From Bradyrhizobium manausense (GTDB lineage Bacteria > Pseudomonadota > Alphaproteobacteria > Rhizobiales > Xanthobacteraceae): a stretch of 64,000 bases of DNA. The notes under the pieces are model-generated. The model worked only from the letters and a program-made list of their open reading frames with translations, was not told the origin of the DNA and did no database searches. The stretch spans positions 1 through 64,000 of the forward strand of contig NZ_JAFCKB010000027.1 in NCBI RefSeq assembly GCF_018130615.1, written 5' to 3'. Shown here piece by piece: positions 55,989 through 64,000 of this stretch (position 1 is the stretch's first letter; each line of letters opens with the position of its first letter). Made by a program: the position numbers and the translations under genes.

Positions 55989-58652
55989 ATGGGCGCATCA
56001 ATCCGATGGACCGCGCGCTTGCGCGCGCTGCTTCGCCGTTGGCGGGGCGCGCCGCTGACGTGGCTGATTGCCGGCGGCTTCGTGCTGATGGCGGCGATGG
56101 CCATCGGCACCGGACTTACCGTCGACCGCTTCCGGCAGAACGCCATCGAGAGCGGCCGCGACAGCCTGGAAAGCTCGGTCCGCCTGCTCGCACGGCATTT
56201 CGACCGTGAGTTCGAGGATTTTGCGGTACTCCAGAAGAGCATCATCGCGGAACTCGAAGGCCATGGCATCGATTCCGCCGACGTGTTCCGCAGCGAGATG
56301 GGCACGCTCGCGATGCACGAGGTGCTGCGCGCCAAGGCCAGCGGCTGGTCCGACGTCGCCGGAGCCAACGTGTTCGATTCCACTGGCGTGCTGATCAACT
56401 CGTCGCGGCGCTGGCCCGTTGCCGACATCTCGATCGCCGATCGCGGTTATTTCAGCCGGCTCAAGAACGATCCGGCTTCGCAGGAAGAGATCGAGGTCGT
56501 GCCCGGCCGGTTCGGCAACGGTCCGGCGATCGTGTTCGCACGGCGCGTGTCGGGCCCGCATGGCGAGTTCCTCGGCCTGGTGTCGCGCGCCGTTACCCCG
56601 GAGCAGCTCGAATCCTTTTTCGCCTCGACCGGCCTCGGCGAGGAATCCTCGATCGCGATGCACCATCAGAACGGCCAGCTGCTCGCGCGTGTTCCGCATG
56701 CCGACGACATGATCGGCCGGAACTACCGCACCGGCTCGCCCGAGCAGAAGGCCATCTTCGAGCGCAGCTTCGTCACGACCGAGCTCGCAAGCCCGATCGA
56801 CGGCAAGGATCGCCTCGTCGCCTCGCGCATGCTGACCGGCGAGCCGCTGGTCGTGGTCGCCACCAAATCGCTGGACGCGACGCTCGCCACCTGGCGCACG
56901 CAAACCAAATTCTTCGTCACCGTGGCAGTGCTGTCGATCGGGCTGCTCGTGCTCACGCTGTTCCTGATCTTCCGACAGGTCACGTACCGCGTCTCGCTGG
57001 AGAAGCAGCGGCTCGACACCGCGATGAACACGATGACGCAGGGCCTTCTGATGTTCGACCAGGACGAGCGGCTCATCGTCTGCAACCGCCGCTACATCGA
57101 CATGTACGGGCTCTCGACCGACGTGGTGAAGCCCGGCGCCTATTTCCGCGACGTGATCCGGCATCGCGCCGATACAGGCTCGTTCGACGGCGACGTCGAT
57201 TCCTATTGCGACGGCATTTTGGACAGCGCCGGGCAGACCCAGAGCAATGTCGTCGAGACGTCCGACGGACGCCTGATCGAGATCAAGAACCATCCCGGCA
57301 CGGCCGGCGGCTGGCTCGCCACCCATGACGACGTCACCGAACGCATCCGCGCCGACGAGCGCATCGCCCACATGGCGCATTACGACGCGCTGACCGACCT
57401 GCCCAACCGCGTGCTGATGCGCGGACATCTGGAACGGCGCGTGGCAGAGCTTGCCCAAGGCAAGCCGTTCGCGATCCTCTATATCGACGTCGACGAATTC
57501 AAGGGCGTCAACGATTCGCTGGGGCACGAGGTCGGCGACGAATTGCTGCGCCAGGTCGCCGGCCGCCTGCGCGCCTGCGTCAGCGGCAACGACATGGTGG
57601 CCCGACTGGGCGGGGACGAGTTCGCGATCGTCAAGGCCGGCACCTGCGACCCGGCTGAGCTGACGATGCTCGCCGAACAGATCCTGAATGTGCTGCGCAT
57701 GCCGGTGGACTGCAAGGGCCAGGAGATCTCGACCGATGCCAGCATCGGCATCGCGATCGCGCCCGACCATGGCGACAATCTCGAAGACCTGCTCAAGCGC
57801 GCGGATCTCGCGATGTACGCCGCGAAATCAGAGGGACGCGGCACCTTCCGCATCTTCGTCCCCGACTACGACGCCAAGGCGCGGCAGCGCCGCCAGCTCG
57901 AGCTGGATTTGCGCCAGGCGCTGGTCCGCGGTGAGTTCGAGGTGCACTATCAGCCGCTGGTCGATCTCTCCGCCAATATCGTCACCGGCTGCGAGGCGCT
58001 GCTCAGGTGGCACCATCCGGAGCGGGGCATGGTCTCGCCCGCGGACTTCATTCCGATCGCGGAAGACACCGGCCTGATCGGCGAGATCGGCGAATGGGTG
58101 TTGAAGCAGGCCTGCAACGAGGCAGCTTCCTGGCCCGGCGACATCCACATCGCGGTCAACGTCTCGCCGGTGCAATTCCGATCCAAGACGCTGGCGTTGA
58201 AGGTTGCCTCGGCGCTCGCGGAGTCGGGCCTGGCACCGGGGCGGCTCGAGCTGGAGATCACCGAAACCGTGCTGATCCGCGACGACGAGGAGGCGCTGAC
58301 CATCCTGCAGCAGCTGCGCGAGCTCGGCGTGCGCATCGCGCTCGACGATTTCGGCACCGGCTATTCGTCGCTGAGCTATCTGCACCGCTTCCCCTTCGAC
58401 AAGATCAAGATCGACCGCAGCTTCATCAGCGACATCGGCGAGCCCTCGGATTCCTCGCCGATCGTCCAGGCCGTGGTGCACATGGCCGCCGCCCGCCACA
58501 TGGCGACGACGGCGGAGGGCGTCGAGACCGAGGCCCAGCGCGAGGTGCTGCGCCAGCTCGGATGCAGCCAGATGCAGGGCTGGCTGTTCAGCCCGGCGGT
58601 GCCGGCGGCCAAGCTGAAGCAATTGCTGTCGAAGCAGGCGGCGGCAGCTTGA
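55989..58652 (+). CDS. Cache-PAS-GGDEF-EAL cyclic-di-GMP enzyme
   Basis: This 887-residue inner-membrane protein has a first membrane segment (about 28-48), an extracytoplasmic double-Cache sensor, and a second membrane segment (about 310-330). A PAS-type domain (about 345-455), GGDEF (motif at 541-545) and EAL (motif at 669-671) follow. GGDEF is intact (RLGGDEFAIV), but the upstream inhibitory site lacks the Arg of RxxD (it reads SGND). EAL keeps EALLRWHHP and DDFGTGYSSL, so phosphodiesterase activity is expected. ATG at 55989 has GGGAGGA upstream. It may make, break or switch c-di-GMP. Confidence 0.95.
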   Translation: MGASIRWTARLRALLRRWRGAPLTWLIAGGFVLMAAMAIGTGLTVDRFRQNAIESGRDSLESSVRLLARHFDREFEDFAVLQKSIIAELEGHGIDSADVFRSEMGTLAMHEVLRAKASGWSDVAGANVFDSTGVLINSSRRWPVADISIADRGYFSRLKNDPASQEEIEVVPGRFGNGPAIVFARRVSGPHGEFLGLVSRAVTPEQLESFFASTGLGEESSIAMHHQNGQLLARVPHADDMIGRNYRTGSPEQKAIFERSFVTTELASPIDGKDRLVASRMLTGEPLVVVATKSLDATLATWRTQTKFFVTVAVLSIGLLVLTLFLIFRQVTYRVSLEKQRLDTAMNTMTQGLLMFDQDERLIVCNRRYIDMYGLSTDVVKPGAYFRDVIRHRADTGSFDGDVDSYCDGILDSAGQTQSNVVETSDGRLIEIKNHPGTAGGWLATHDDVTERIRADERIAHMAHYDALTDLPNRVLMRGHLERRVAELAQGKPFAILYIDVDEFKGVNDSLGHEVGDELLRQVAGRLRACVSGNDMVARLGGDEFAIVKAGTCDPAELTMLAEQILNVLRMPVDCKGQEISTDASIGIAIAPDHGDNLEDLLKRADLAMYAAKSEGRGTFRIFVPDYDAKARQRRQLELDLRQALVRGEFEVHYQPLVDLSANIVTGCEALLRWHHPERGMVSPADFIPIAEDTGLIGEIGEWVLKQACNEAASWPGDIHIAVNVSPVQFRSKTLALKVASALAESGLAPGRLELEITETVLIRDDEEALTILQQLRELGVRIALDDFGTGYSSLSYLHRFPFDKIKIDRSFISDIGEPSDSSPIVQAVVHMAAARHMATTAEGVETEAQREVLRQLGCSQMQGWLFSPAVPAAKLKQLLSKQAAAA

Positions 58653-58666
58653 ATGCGCTGCCCGAG

Positions 58667-59353
58667 CTAGCGGGCCGACGTGCGAACCAGGCTATCGACG
58701 ATGCCGGAGCCCTCGTCGACCAGCTGCTGGCCGCTCATCCAGACATCGCGGCCGGCGATCCTCTTCCGCATCATGGCAAGCCAGGCCGGCTTGACGCCGC
58801 GGATATCGAAATCGTTCTGATAGAGATCGTCAGTGGCTGCAGTCTCCGTGATCTTGACCACTTGCGAGATAACAGCTCGTTCGGAGTCACTGAGCTCGCG
58901 CCGCTTCAGATCTTCCTTTGCAGTTCGATCCAGGCTGGCCTGGTGAAACATGAAGTAGGCTTCGGGATCGGCCTTGCGCTCGCGGCCTGCGAGAAAAATC
59001 GGAACGCACATGGACGCGCAGACGCCGGCCTTCTGAACCAGCGTGTCAATTGCGCGATCGCGCCCGCGGATCGCGGCAACGACCGTGCGCCCATGTTCGA
59101 CCGAGCCGCCCGGCGAATTCAGAACGAGGACGAGCCGACGCGAATCCGTCTTGTAACGGTCGAGCGCGGCGGCGACGCGCTCGCGCATCGGCTCCTGCAC
59201 GGGCCCGCTCCAGCCCAGCACGATGCGGTCCGGCTCCTCGTTGATGGACAGGGTCTGTCGAGACGCCACATCGCCGGAGCCGGACGGCAATTGGAAATAG
59301 CCCCAAGCGAGAAGGATGCCGCCGATCCAGACCAGTGTCTTGAGCAGTGTCAC
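58667..59353 (-). CDS. Membrane-anchored ClpP/SppA-like serine protease-fold protein
   Basis: This 228-residue protein has an N-terminal anchor (about 6-22) and a ClpP/crotonase-fold domain with NSPGGSVEHGRTVVAAIRG and VCASMCVPIFLAGRERKADPEAYFMFHQAS. The Ser in CASMC is at the nucleophile position of secreted ClpP-class (COG3904-like) proteins; the conserved His follows in FHQ. The start is GTG. It lies 12 bases after a small membrane protein gene on the same strand, like an SppA/NfeD-style pair. The substrate is unknown. Confidence 0.82.
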   Translation of the reverse strand: MTLLKTLVWIGGILLAWGYFQLPSGSGDVASRQTLSINEEPDRIVLGWSGPVQEPMRERVAAALDRYKTDSRRLVLVLNSPGGSVEHGRTVVAAIRGRDRAIDTLVQKAGVCASMCVPIFLAGRERKADPEAYFMFHQASLDRTAKEDLKRRELSDSERAVISQVVKITETAATDDLYQNDFDIRGVKPAWLAMMRKRIAGRDVWMSGQQLVDEGSGIVDSLVRTSAR

Positions 59354-59365
59354 GGAAGGACGCCT

Positions 59366-59908
59366 TCACGAATTGACGGCGTTCAAGAAACCGAACAGCG
59401 CAACGAGATCGAGCAGGGCCATCATGCCCACCGCGAAAATGAGCGAGAACGTGCGGTTCCAGAGCTTGGTGTCCGCGGCATAGAAGATCGAGACGGCCGA
59501 GCGGTCCTTGGTCGAGCGCACCGGCACCAGCGCTTCGCCGCCGCCGCTCGAAAAGAACATCAGGAAACTATGAGGGATCGGTGCCTGATCGGGCTTCGCG
59601 GCCGATTTGATCTTGGCGTTGCAGAAGGTGATCACGAAGTTCGTTCGTTCGCACTTCCCATCCGTGACTTGCAGATCGTAGGCCGGCTGCCAGGTCCCGG
59701 AAAGCCGATGGTCGCGCCAGAGGTCCGGACCATAGCCGACCAACAGGTGGTAAAGCCCCGCGGCGCAGGCCACGAGCATGATGAACCAGCGAAACGGATG
59801 GCTTCCCTGAGCCATCTCGTTGGCGACCCGGCTGGAGGTGACAGTCGTGCCGGCATTGAGAGCTTGTGCAGCCGCACCAACTCCGGATTGACGCTTGCCG
59901 AACGCCAT
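59366..59908 (-). CDS. Small two-segment membrane protein
   Basis: This 180-residue protein has two predicted membrane segments, about 46-65 (FRWFIMLVACAAGLYHLLVG) and about 156-174 (LIFAVGMMALLDLVALFGF). Between them lies an exposed domain with Cys-containing CERTNFVITFCNAKIK. GGAG lies eight bases before the ATG at 59908. It precedes the ClpP-like protease gene closely, and the two probably form a functional pair. No family was recognised. Confidence 0.75.
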   Translation of the reverse strand: MAFGKRQSGVGAAAQALNAGTTVTSSRVANEMAQGSHPFRWFIMLVACAAGLYHLLVGYGPDLWRDHRLSGTWQPAYDLQVTDGKCERTNFVITFCNAKIKSAAKPDQAPIPHSFLMFFSSGGGEALVPVRSTKDRSAVSIFYAADTKLWNRTFSLIFAVGMMALLDLVALFGFLNAVNS

Positions 59909-60238
59909 TGCGGTAACTCCGGACATTCAAATCGGCGGCAATCTACGGCTGCAACCCATAAGATAGGGCTAAAACGCCTCCGCAAATCCTCATGATGCCA
60001 AATTTGCATCAAATGCCGTCGAAGCGGCGGCCTGAGGCCGGCTGCCTCGCCCGTCATTTCGGACCATGACCGCGCCCTGTCCTGAAAATAGGATCAAACC
60101 TCGCACCTCGCAGTTGTCGCGCTGCTGAGACGACCGGGAACCCCGAACCGGCGGGCATCAGCCAACATTGCATCACGCGCATCGCAGGCGGCTTGTCGCC
60201 TGCGATCGGTTGCGCGCGTGCACATCGAGCGAGGCGAC
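59909..60238. other. Intergenic region, nothing identified
   Basis: This 330-base spacer lies between divergent genes. It should contain promoters for both, but no confident promoter pair, operator, palindrome or RNA was found. Confidence 0.5.
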
Positions 60239-60598
60239 ATGGCGATCGTAACGTTCAGGATGATCCCACTCATAGCAGCCGCTGCCGTGATCGGCTTTAC
60301 CGCGCAGGCGCGCGACGACGGCCGCTACGCAAACTCACCGCTCAAGGGCTGGTTCGAGAGCCTGCAGAGCAAGGGCGGTGGCCCCTGCTGCGCCGATGCC
60401 GATGGCACCGCGCTCGATGATGTCGATTGGGAGACGCGAGGTGGACACTATCGCGTCAGGATCCTGGGCGACTGGATCGAGGTGCCTGACGATACCGTGA
60501 TCACCGGGCCGAACCGCGTCGGCCGCACCATCGTTTGGCCCTATTACGTCAACGGCCGCCCCATGATCCGCTGCTTCATGCCCGGCAGCATGACGTGA
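60239..60598 (+). CDS. Small secreted protein with a CC motif
   Basis: This 119-residue protein has a Sec signal ending near TAQARDDG. The mature part is short, with GGGPCCADADGT containing adjacent cysteines and a C-terminal VNGRPMIRCFMPGSMT with a third Cys. It resembles small periplasmic proteins frequent in Bradyrhizobium. GAGG lies before the ATG. No function can be assigned. Confidence 0.78.
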   Translation: MAIVTFRMIPLIAAAAVIGFTAQARDDGRYANSPLKGWFESLQSKGGGPCCADADGTALDDVDWETRGGHYRVRILGDWIEVPDDTVITGPNRVGRTIVWPYYVNGRPMIRCFMPGSMT

Positions 60599-60686
60599 AG
60601 TGAGCTCTCCCATGCCGGGCAGTGCGCCGCCTCCAATCAGCCGATCGGAGCCTTGTATTCGCGCGGCGTTTCCATATCTCAGGGAC

Positions 60687-60947
60687 ATGATGAAGCTCAC
60701 ACGCGTTCAGGACCAGGCCATTCAGGCGCTCATGGCTGGCATCGTCGGCGCCGAGACGTTCGATCACGTCTTCGCGGGCATTCGCTTCGACGAAATCGAG
60801 GGCACGATGCTCTACGCCTTCGCCAGGAACGAGGACGTCGCGTCCGACATCGAGGACAGCTACTCGCCCCTCATCGCTGCCGTTGCATCGCGGGTGCTGA
60901 ACAAGCAGGTCGACGTCGTCGTCGTGATGCCCAAGGTTCTTCAATAA
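60687..60947 (+). CDS. Small hypothetical protein, 86 residues
   Basis: This soluble protein begins MMKLTRVQDQAIQALMAG and ends VLNKQVDVVVVMPKVLQ; the middle is acidic. Either of two adjacent ATGs could start it, with AGGGAC just upstream. No domain was recognised. Its stop lies in a 13-base triple repeat (60933-60971). Confidence 0.6.
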   Translation: MMKLTRVQDQAIQALMAGIVGAETFDHVFAGIRFDEIEGTMLYAFARNEDVASDIEDSYSPLIAAVASRVLNKQVDVVVVMPKVLQ

Positions 60948-60971
60948 GGTCCTGCAATAAGGTTCTGCAAT
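60933..60971. repeat. Three 13-base tandem repeats over a gene end
   Basis: Three units of AAGGT(T/C)CT(T/G)CAAT run head to tail across the stop codon of the small gene. The unit is not a multiple of three, so copy change would alter the C-terminus of that protein. Confidence 0.85.
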
Positions 60972-61070
60972 AGCGTCTTGACGCAACCCTGCGCCTGCAT
61001 GGCCGGTGGCGTGACCTCCGCCTAAAACCACGCTACCCTCCTCTGACAAGAACAAGAGGAAACGCCAATC

Positions 61071-62768
61071 GTGTACGACTTCATTATCGTGGGCGGCGGC
61101 TCGGCAGGGTCCGTGCTGGCCCACCGGCTCTCCGCCAGGAGCGCCAACAAGGTCCTGCTGTGCGAAGCCGGACAGGATACGCCACCCGGCAACGAGCCGG
61201 CCGAAATCAGGGACAGCTATCCGGGCACCGCCTATTTCGATCCGCGCTTTCACTGGACCGAGCTCAAGGTCACGACCCAGGTCGTCAGCCACAACAATCC
61301 GGACGAAGCGCGGCCGCCTTTGCGGAAATACGAGCAGGCGCGCGTGCTCGGTGGCGGCTCCTCGATCAACGGCCAGATGGCCAATCGCGGCGCACCGACC
61401 GATTACGACGAATGGGAAGCGCGCGGCGCCGAGGGCTGGGCGTGGGCCGACGTGCTGCCGTTCTTCAAGAAGGTGGAGCGTGACCTCGATTTCGACGGCC
61501 CGTATCACGGCAAGGACGGCCGCATTCCGGTGCGCAGAATTCCCAGGGAGCACTGGACCCGGCACTCGCAGGCCTTCGCCGATGCCTTCCAAGCGGCCGG
61601 CCATCAATATCTGCCGGACCAGAACGGCGAGTTCGTCGACGGATATTTCCCGGTGACGCATTCCAACCAGGCCGAGCAACGCGTCTCGGCCGCGATGGGC
61701 TATCTCGATCGCGACACCCGCAAGCGCGCCAATCTGACGATCTCCACCAACACGCAGGTCAAGGAACTGCTGTTTGAAGGCACGACCTGCGTCGGCGTGA
61801 AAGCTGTCGTCGACGGCAGCGAGCAGGAATTCCGGGGACGCGAGATCGTTCTCTCCAGTGGCGCCATCCATTCGCCGGCGCATCTGTTGCGCGCCGGCAT
61901 CGGGCCGGTCGGCCACCTCAAGGAGTTGGGCATTCCGGTGCTGATGGGGCTGGCGGGCGTCGGCCAGCGCCTGATGGACCACCCTTCGATCTCACTGTCG
62001 TCCTTTGTCCGCCGCGGCGCGCGCATGAACGAGCACACGCGACGCCACATGCAGCTTGGCCTGCGTTATTCGTCAGGGCTCGCCGGCGTGCCGAAGGGCG
62101 ACATGTTCGTCGTCGTGCTCTCCAAGTCGGCCTGGCACGCGGTCGGCGCGCAGATCGGCTCGCTGCTCACCTTCGTCAACAAGACCTATTCCGAGACAGG
62201 GCAGGTCAAGCTTGCCTCGCGCGACCCCTCGGCCGAGCCGATCGTCGAGTTCAATCTGCTGTCCGACCGGCGCGATCTCGAACGCCTGATGAGCGGCTTC
62301 CGCAAGATGGCGGCCATTCAGATGAGCGACGTCGTGAGGAGGGTGACGGACAAGCCGTTCCCGGCCGCCTATACCGACAAGGTGCGCAAGATCGGCGTGG
62401 TCAATACCAGGAACAAGATCCTGACGAAGATCGCCGCGACCCTGATGGACGGGCCGGCGGCGCTGCGGCATTACCTGATCGACAATTTCGTGGTCGAAGG
62501 CTTTACCTTCGATGACGTGATCAACGACGACGAGGCGCTGGAAGCCTTCGTGCGCAAGGCCACCATCGGCGTGTGGCACGCCTCCTGTTCATGCCGGATG
62601 GGCCGGGCCGACGATCCGATGGCGGTTGTCGACACCCAGGGCCGGGTCAAAGGCATTCAGGGCCTGCGGGTCGTCGACGCCTCGATCTTCCCGGTGGTGC
62701 CATGCGCCAACACCAATTTTCCGGTGCTGATGTCGGCGGAGAAGATCGCAGCCGCGATGATGCAGTGA
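61071..62768 (+). CDS. GMC-family FAD oxidoreductase (choline/alcohol dehydrogenase type)
   Basis: This 565-residue flavoenzyme has the FAD-binding VGGGSAGSVLAHRLS near the N-terminus, GMC signature 1 (VLGGGSSINGQMANRG) and signature 2 (SSGAIHSPAHLLRAGIG). The active-site His is in GVWHASCSCRMG and the partner residue in CANTNFPVLM. No signal peptide or haem subunit is present, so it is a cytosolic alcohol or polyol oxidoreductase. The start is GTG. It lies alone, between a small gene and a palindromic repeat. The substrate is unknown. Confidence 0.93.
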   Translation: MYDFIIVGGGSAGSVLAHRLSARSANKVLLCEAGQDTPPGNEPAEIRDSYPGTAYFDPRFHWTELKVTTQVVSHNNPDEARPPLRKYEQARVLGGGSSINGQMANRGAPTDYDEWEARGAEGWAWADVLPFFKKVERDLDFDGPYHGKDGRIPVRRIPREHWTRHSQAFADAFQAAGHQYLPDQNGEFVDGYFPVTHSNQAEQRVSAAMGYLDRDTRKRANLTISTNTQVKELLFEGTTCVGVKAVVDGSEQEFRGREIVLSSGAIHSPAHLLRAGIGPVGHLKELGIPVLMGLAGVGQRLMDHPSISLSSFVRRGARMNEHTRRHMQLGLRYSSGLAGVPKGDMFVVVLSKSAWHAVGAQIGSLLTFVNKTYSETGQVKLASRDPSAEPIVEFNLLSDRRDLERLMSGFRKMAAIQMSDVVRRVTDKPFPAAYTDKVRKIGVVNTRNKILTKIAATLMDGPAALRHYLIDNFVVEGFTFDDVINDDEALEAFVRKATIGVWHASCSCRMGRADDPMAVVDTQGRVKGIQGLRVVDASIFPVVPCANTNFPVLMSAEKIAAAMMQ

Positions 62769-62781
62769 TGGCGCTGACTTT

Positions 62782-62896
62782 GTAGGGTGGGTTAGCCGAA
62801 AGCGTAACCCACCATTGTTCATATCCGCAGGAACGGAAGAGGTGGGTTACGCCGCGCGACTGCGCTTCGCGCAGTCGTTCGTCTAGCCCACCCTAC
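62782..62896. repeat. Palindromic intergenic element (GTAGGGTGGG type)
   Basis: Outer arms GTAGGGTGGGTTAG and CTAGCCCACCCTAC match with one mismatch, and inner GTAACCCACC pairs with GGTGGGTTAC. A further hairpin lies at GCGACTGCGCTTCGCGCAGTCG. It separates the convergent ends of the GMC oxidoreductase and the chemoreceptor. Confidence 0.85.
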
Positions 62897-62904
62897 GAAC
62901 CTTT

Positions 62905-64000
62905 CTACGCCGCCCTGAGATCGCCGACAAAGCGGTCGACGTCGCGCTTGAGATCGTCCGACAGGCGCGCCAGCATCTTGGCGGAATCCAGCACTTCGCC
63001 GGCGGCGGCACCCGTTTGCCCGGCGGCCTGCGACACGCCCGAGATGTGCCGCGAGACTTCGTTGGTGCCTTGCGAGGCCTGTTGCACGTTGCGCGCGATC
63101 TCGCGCGTTGCGGCGCCCTGCTCCTCGACGGCGGCGGCGATCGCGGCGGCGATCTCGTTGACGCGCTGGATGGTGGTGCCGATCGACTGGATCGCGGTCA
63201 CCGAGGAATGGGTCGCGCCCTGGATCGCGGCGACCTGTCCCGTGATCTCCTCGGTCGCCTTCGCGGTCTGCGTGGCGAGGTTCTTCACCTCGGAAGCGAC
63301 CACCGCAAAGCCGCGGCCGGCCTCGCCAGCGCGCGCCGCCTCGATGGTGGCGTTGAGCGCGAGCAGATTAGTCTGCTCGGCAATGCCCGTGATCAGCGCG
63401 ACCACGTCGCCGATGCGCTGGGCAGCATCGGCCAACGCCTGCACCTCGCCATTGGTGCGATCGGCCTCGCTGGCGGCAGCGCTCGCGATGCTGGAGGATT
63501 CCGCGACCTGGCGGCTGATCTCGCTGATCGAGGCCGAGAGCTCTTCCGTGGCAGCTGCAACCGTCTGCACGTTGGAGGATGCATCGCCGGACAGGCTCGC
63601 GACCGAGGCTGCCTTGGACGAGCCTTGTTCGGCGGTCGACGACATCGACTGCGCGGTGGCGTTGAGCTCGCCGGAGGCCGAGGCCAGCGTGTGCAGCGAT
63701 TCCGTGACGGTCTTCTCGAACTGCTCGATCAGCTGGTCGACGGCAAGCTGGCGACGCTCCTTCTTCGCCTGCTCTGCAGCCTTTTCTTCGCCGAGGCGAT
63801 CACCCGTGATCATGTTCTCCCTGAACACCGACACGGCACGCGACATATCCCCGATCTCGTCGCCGCGCTCGATGCCTGCGAGCTCGATCGCATAGTCGCG
63901 CTCGGCCAGCTTCTGCATCGCCTGCGTCAATTTGCGGATCGGCGTGCTGACGCGGTTCTGGACCAGGATGAAGCCGAACACGGTGATCGCGAGCGCCACC
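62905..64000 (-). CDS. Methyl-accepting chemotaxis protein (N-terminal part outside window)
   Basis: The visible 364 residues comprise the end of a membrane segment, HAMP, a helical linker and the signalling domain. The tip is [18 protein letters not shown], then [15 protein letters not shown]; the C-terminus is [12 protein letters not shown]. The sensor domain lies beyond the window, so the ligand is unknown. It is distinct from the tandem receptors at the left end, although the C-terminal tail (RF then LRAA or IRAA) is of the same type. Confidence 0.95.
   Translation of the reverse strand, partial: VALAITVFGFILVQNRVSTPIRKLTQAMQKLAERDYAIELAGIERGDEIGDMSRAVSVFRENMITGDRLGEEKAAEQAKKERRQLAVDQLIEQFEKTVTESLHTLASASGELNATAQSMSSTAEQGSSKAASVASLSGDASSNVQTVAAATEELSASISEISRQVAESSSIASAAASEADRTNGEVQALADAAQRIGDVVALITGIAEQTNLLALNATIEAARAGEAGRGFAVVASEVKNLATQTAKATEEITGQVAAIQGATHSSVTAIQSIGTTIQRVNEIAAAIAAAVEEQGAATREIARNVQQASQGTNEVSRHISGVSQAAGQTGAAAGEVLDSAKMLARLSDDLKRDVDRFVGDLRAA

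Overview
The window looks like a chromosome segment from a Bradyrhizobium-type alphaproteobacterium. The evidence is high GC with many GTG/TTG starts, twin-arginine and Spy-type envelope proteins, several MarR/Lrp/Crp regulators, CO-dehydrogenase-type and quinoprotein genes, and many small dispersed palindromes of the kind that litter Bradyrhizobium intergenic DNA. The genus is inferred from gene content; no rRNA or marker gene is present. No tRNA, rRNA, CRISPR array, insertion sequence or prophage was seen.

Left part (1-15 kb): two tandem methyl-accepting chemotaxis proteins, the first cut by the window edge. Next come a FIST sensor (NosP-like) and a translationally coupled soluble hybrid histidine kinase. 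A MarR regulator is divergent from a VOC / epoxide hydrolase / cupin operon. A minus-strand block then encodes a PQQ alcohol dehydrogenase with the lanthanide-type Asp-Tyr-Asp signature, a periplasmic binding protein fused to cytochrome c, and two LuxR-type response regulators. The combination resembles the NosP/NahK and ErbR/ExaA neighbourhood of pseudomonads.

15-30 kb: a form II CO-dehydrogenase-like coxSLM operon with coxG on the other strand, a CaiB/alpha-methylacyl-CoA racemase, and the homogentisate pathway. That pathway comprises hppD with a divergent Lrp regulator, then hmgA and fahA with a metallo-beta-lactamase-fold protein, a DUF2783 protein ending in polyglutamine and an FAD monooxygenase. 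A divergent MarR gene sits at its head. No maleylacetoacetate isomerase is present in the window.

30-45 kb: an AHL-lactonase-like enzyme, a secreted caspase-like protein with both catalytic residues replaced, an OmpA protein, an RND efflux pair, a Crp regulator, an AsmA protein and a membrane class III nucleotide cyclase. Two good CRP-type operators lie near these genes, suggesting a local cAMP circuit.

45.5-52.2 kb is the most unusual region. It is one minus-strand, overlapping cassette: a MmeI-like adenine methyltransferase broken by a frameshift in a low-GC target-recognition region, a BrnT toxin, a DEAD/DEAH helicase whose N-terminus is a BrnA-antitoxin head, a GIY-YIG (T5orf172) protein and a truncated AbrB/MazE-like antitoxin. 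I read it as a defence-type cassette with a toxin-antitoxin module fused into its helicase.

52-64 kb: envelope proteins (Spy-like, LysM), a GGDEF-EAL protein, a ClpP/SppA-like secreted protease with a membrane partner, small secreted proteins, a GMC oxidoreductase and a third chemotaxis receptor cut by the right edge.
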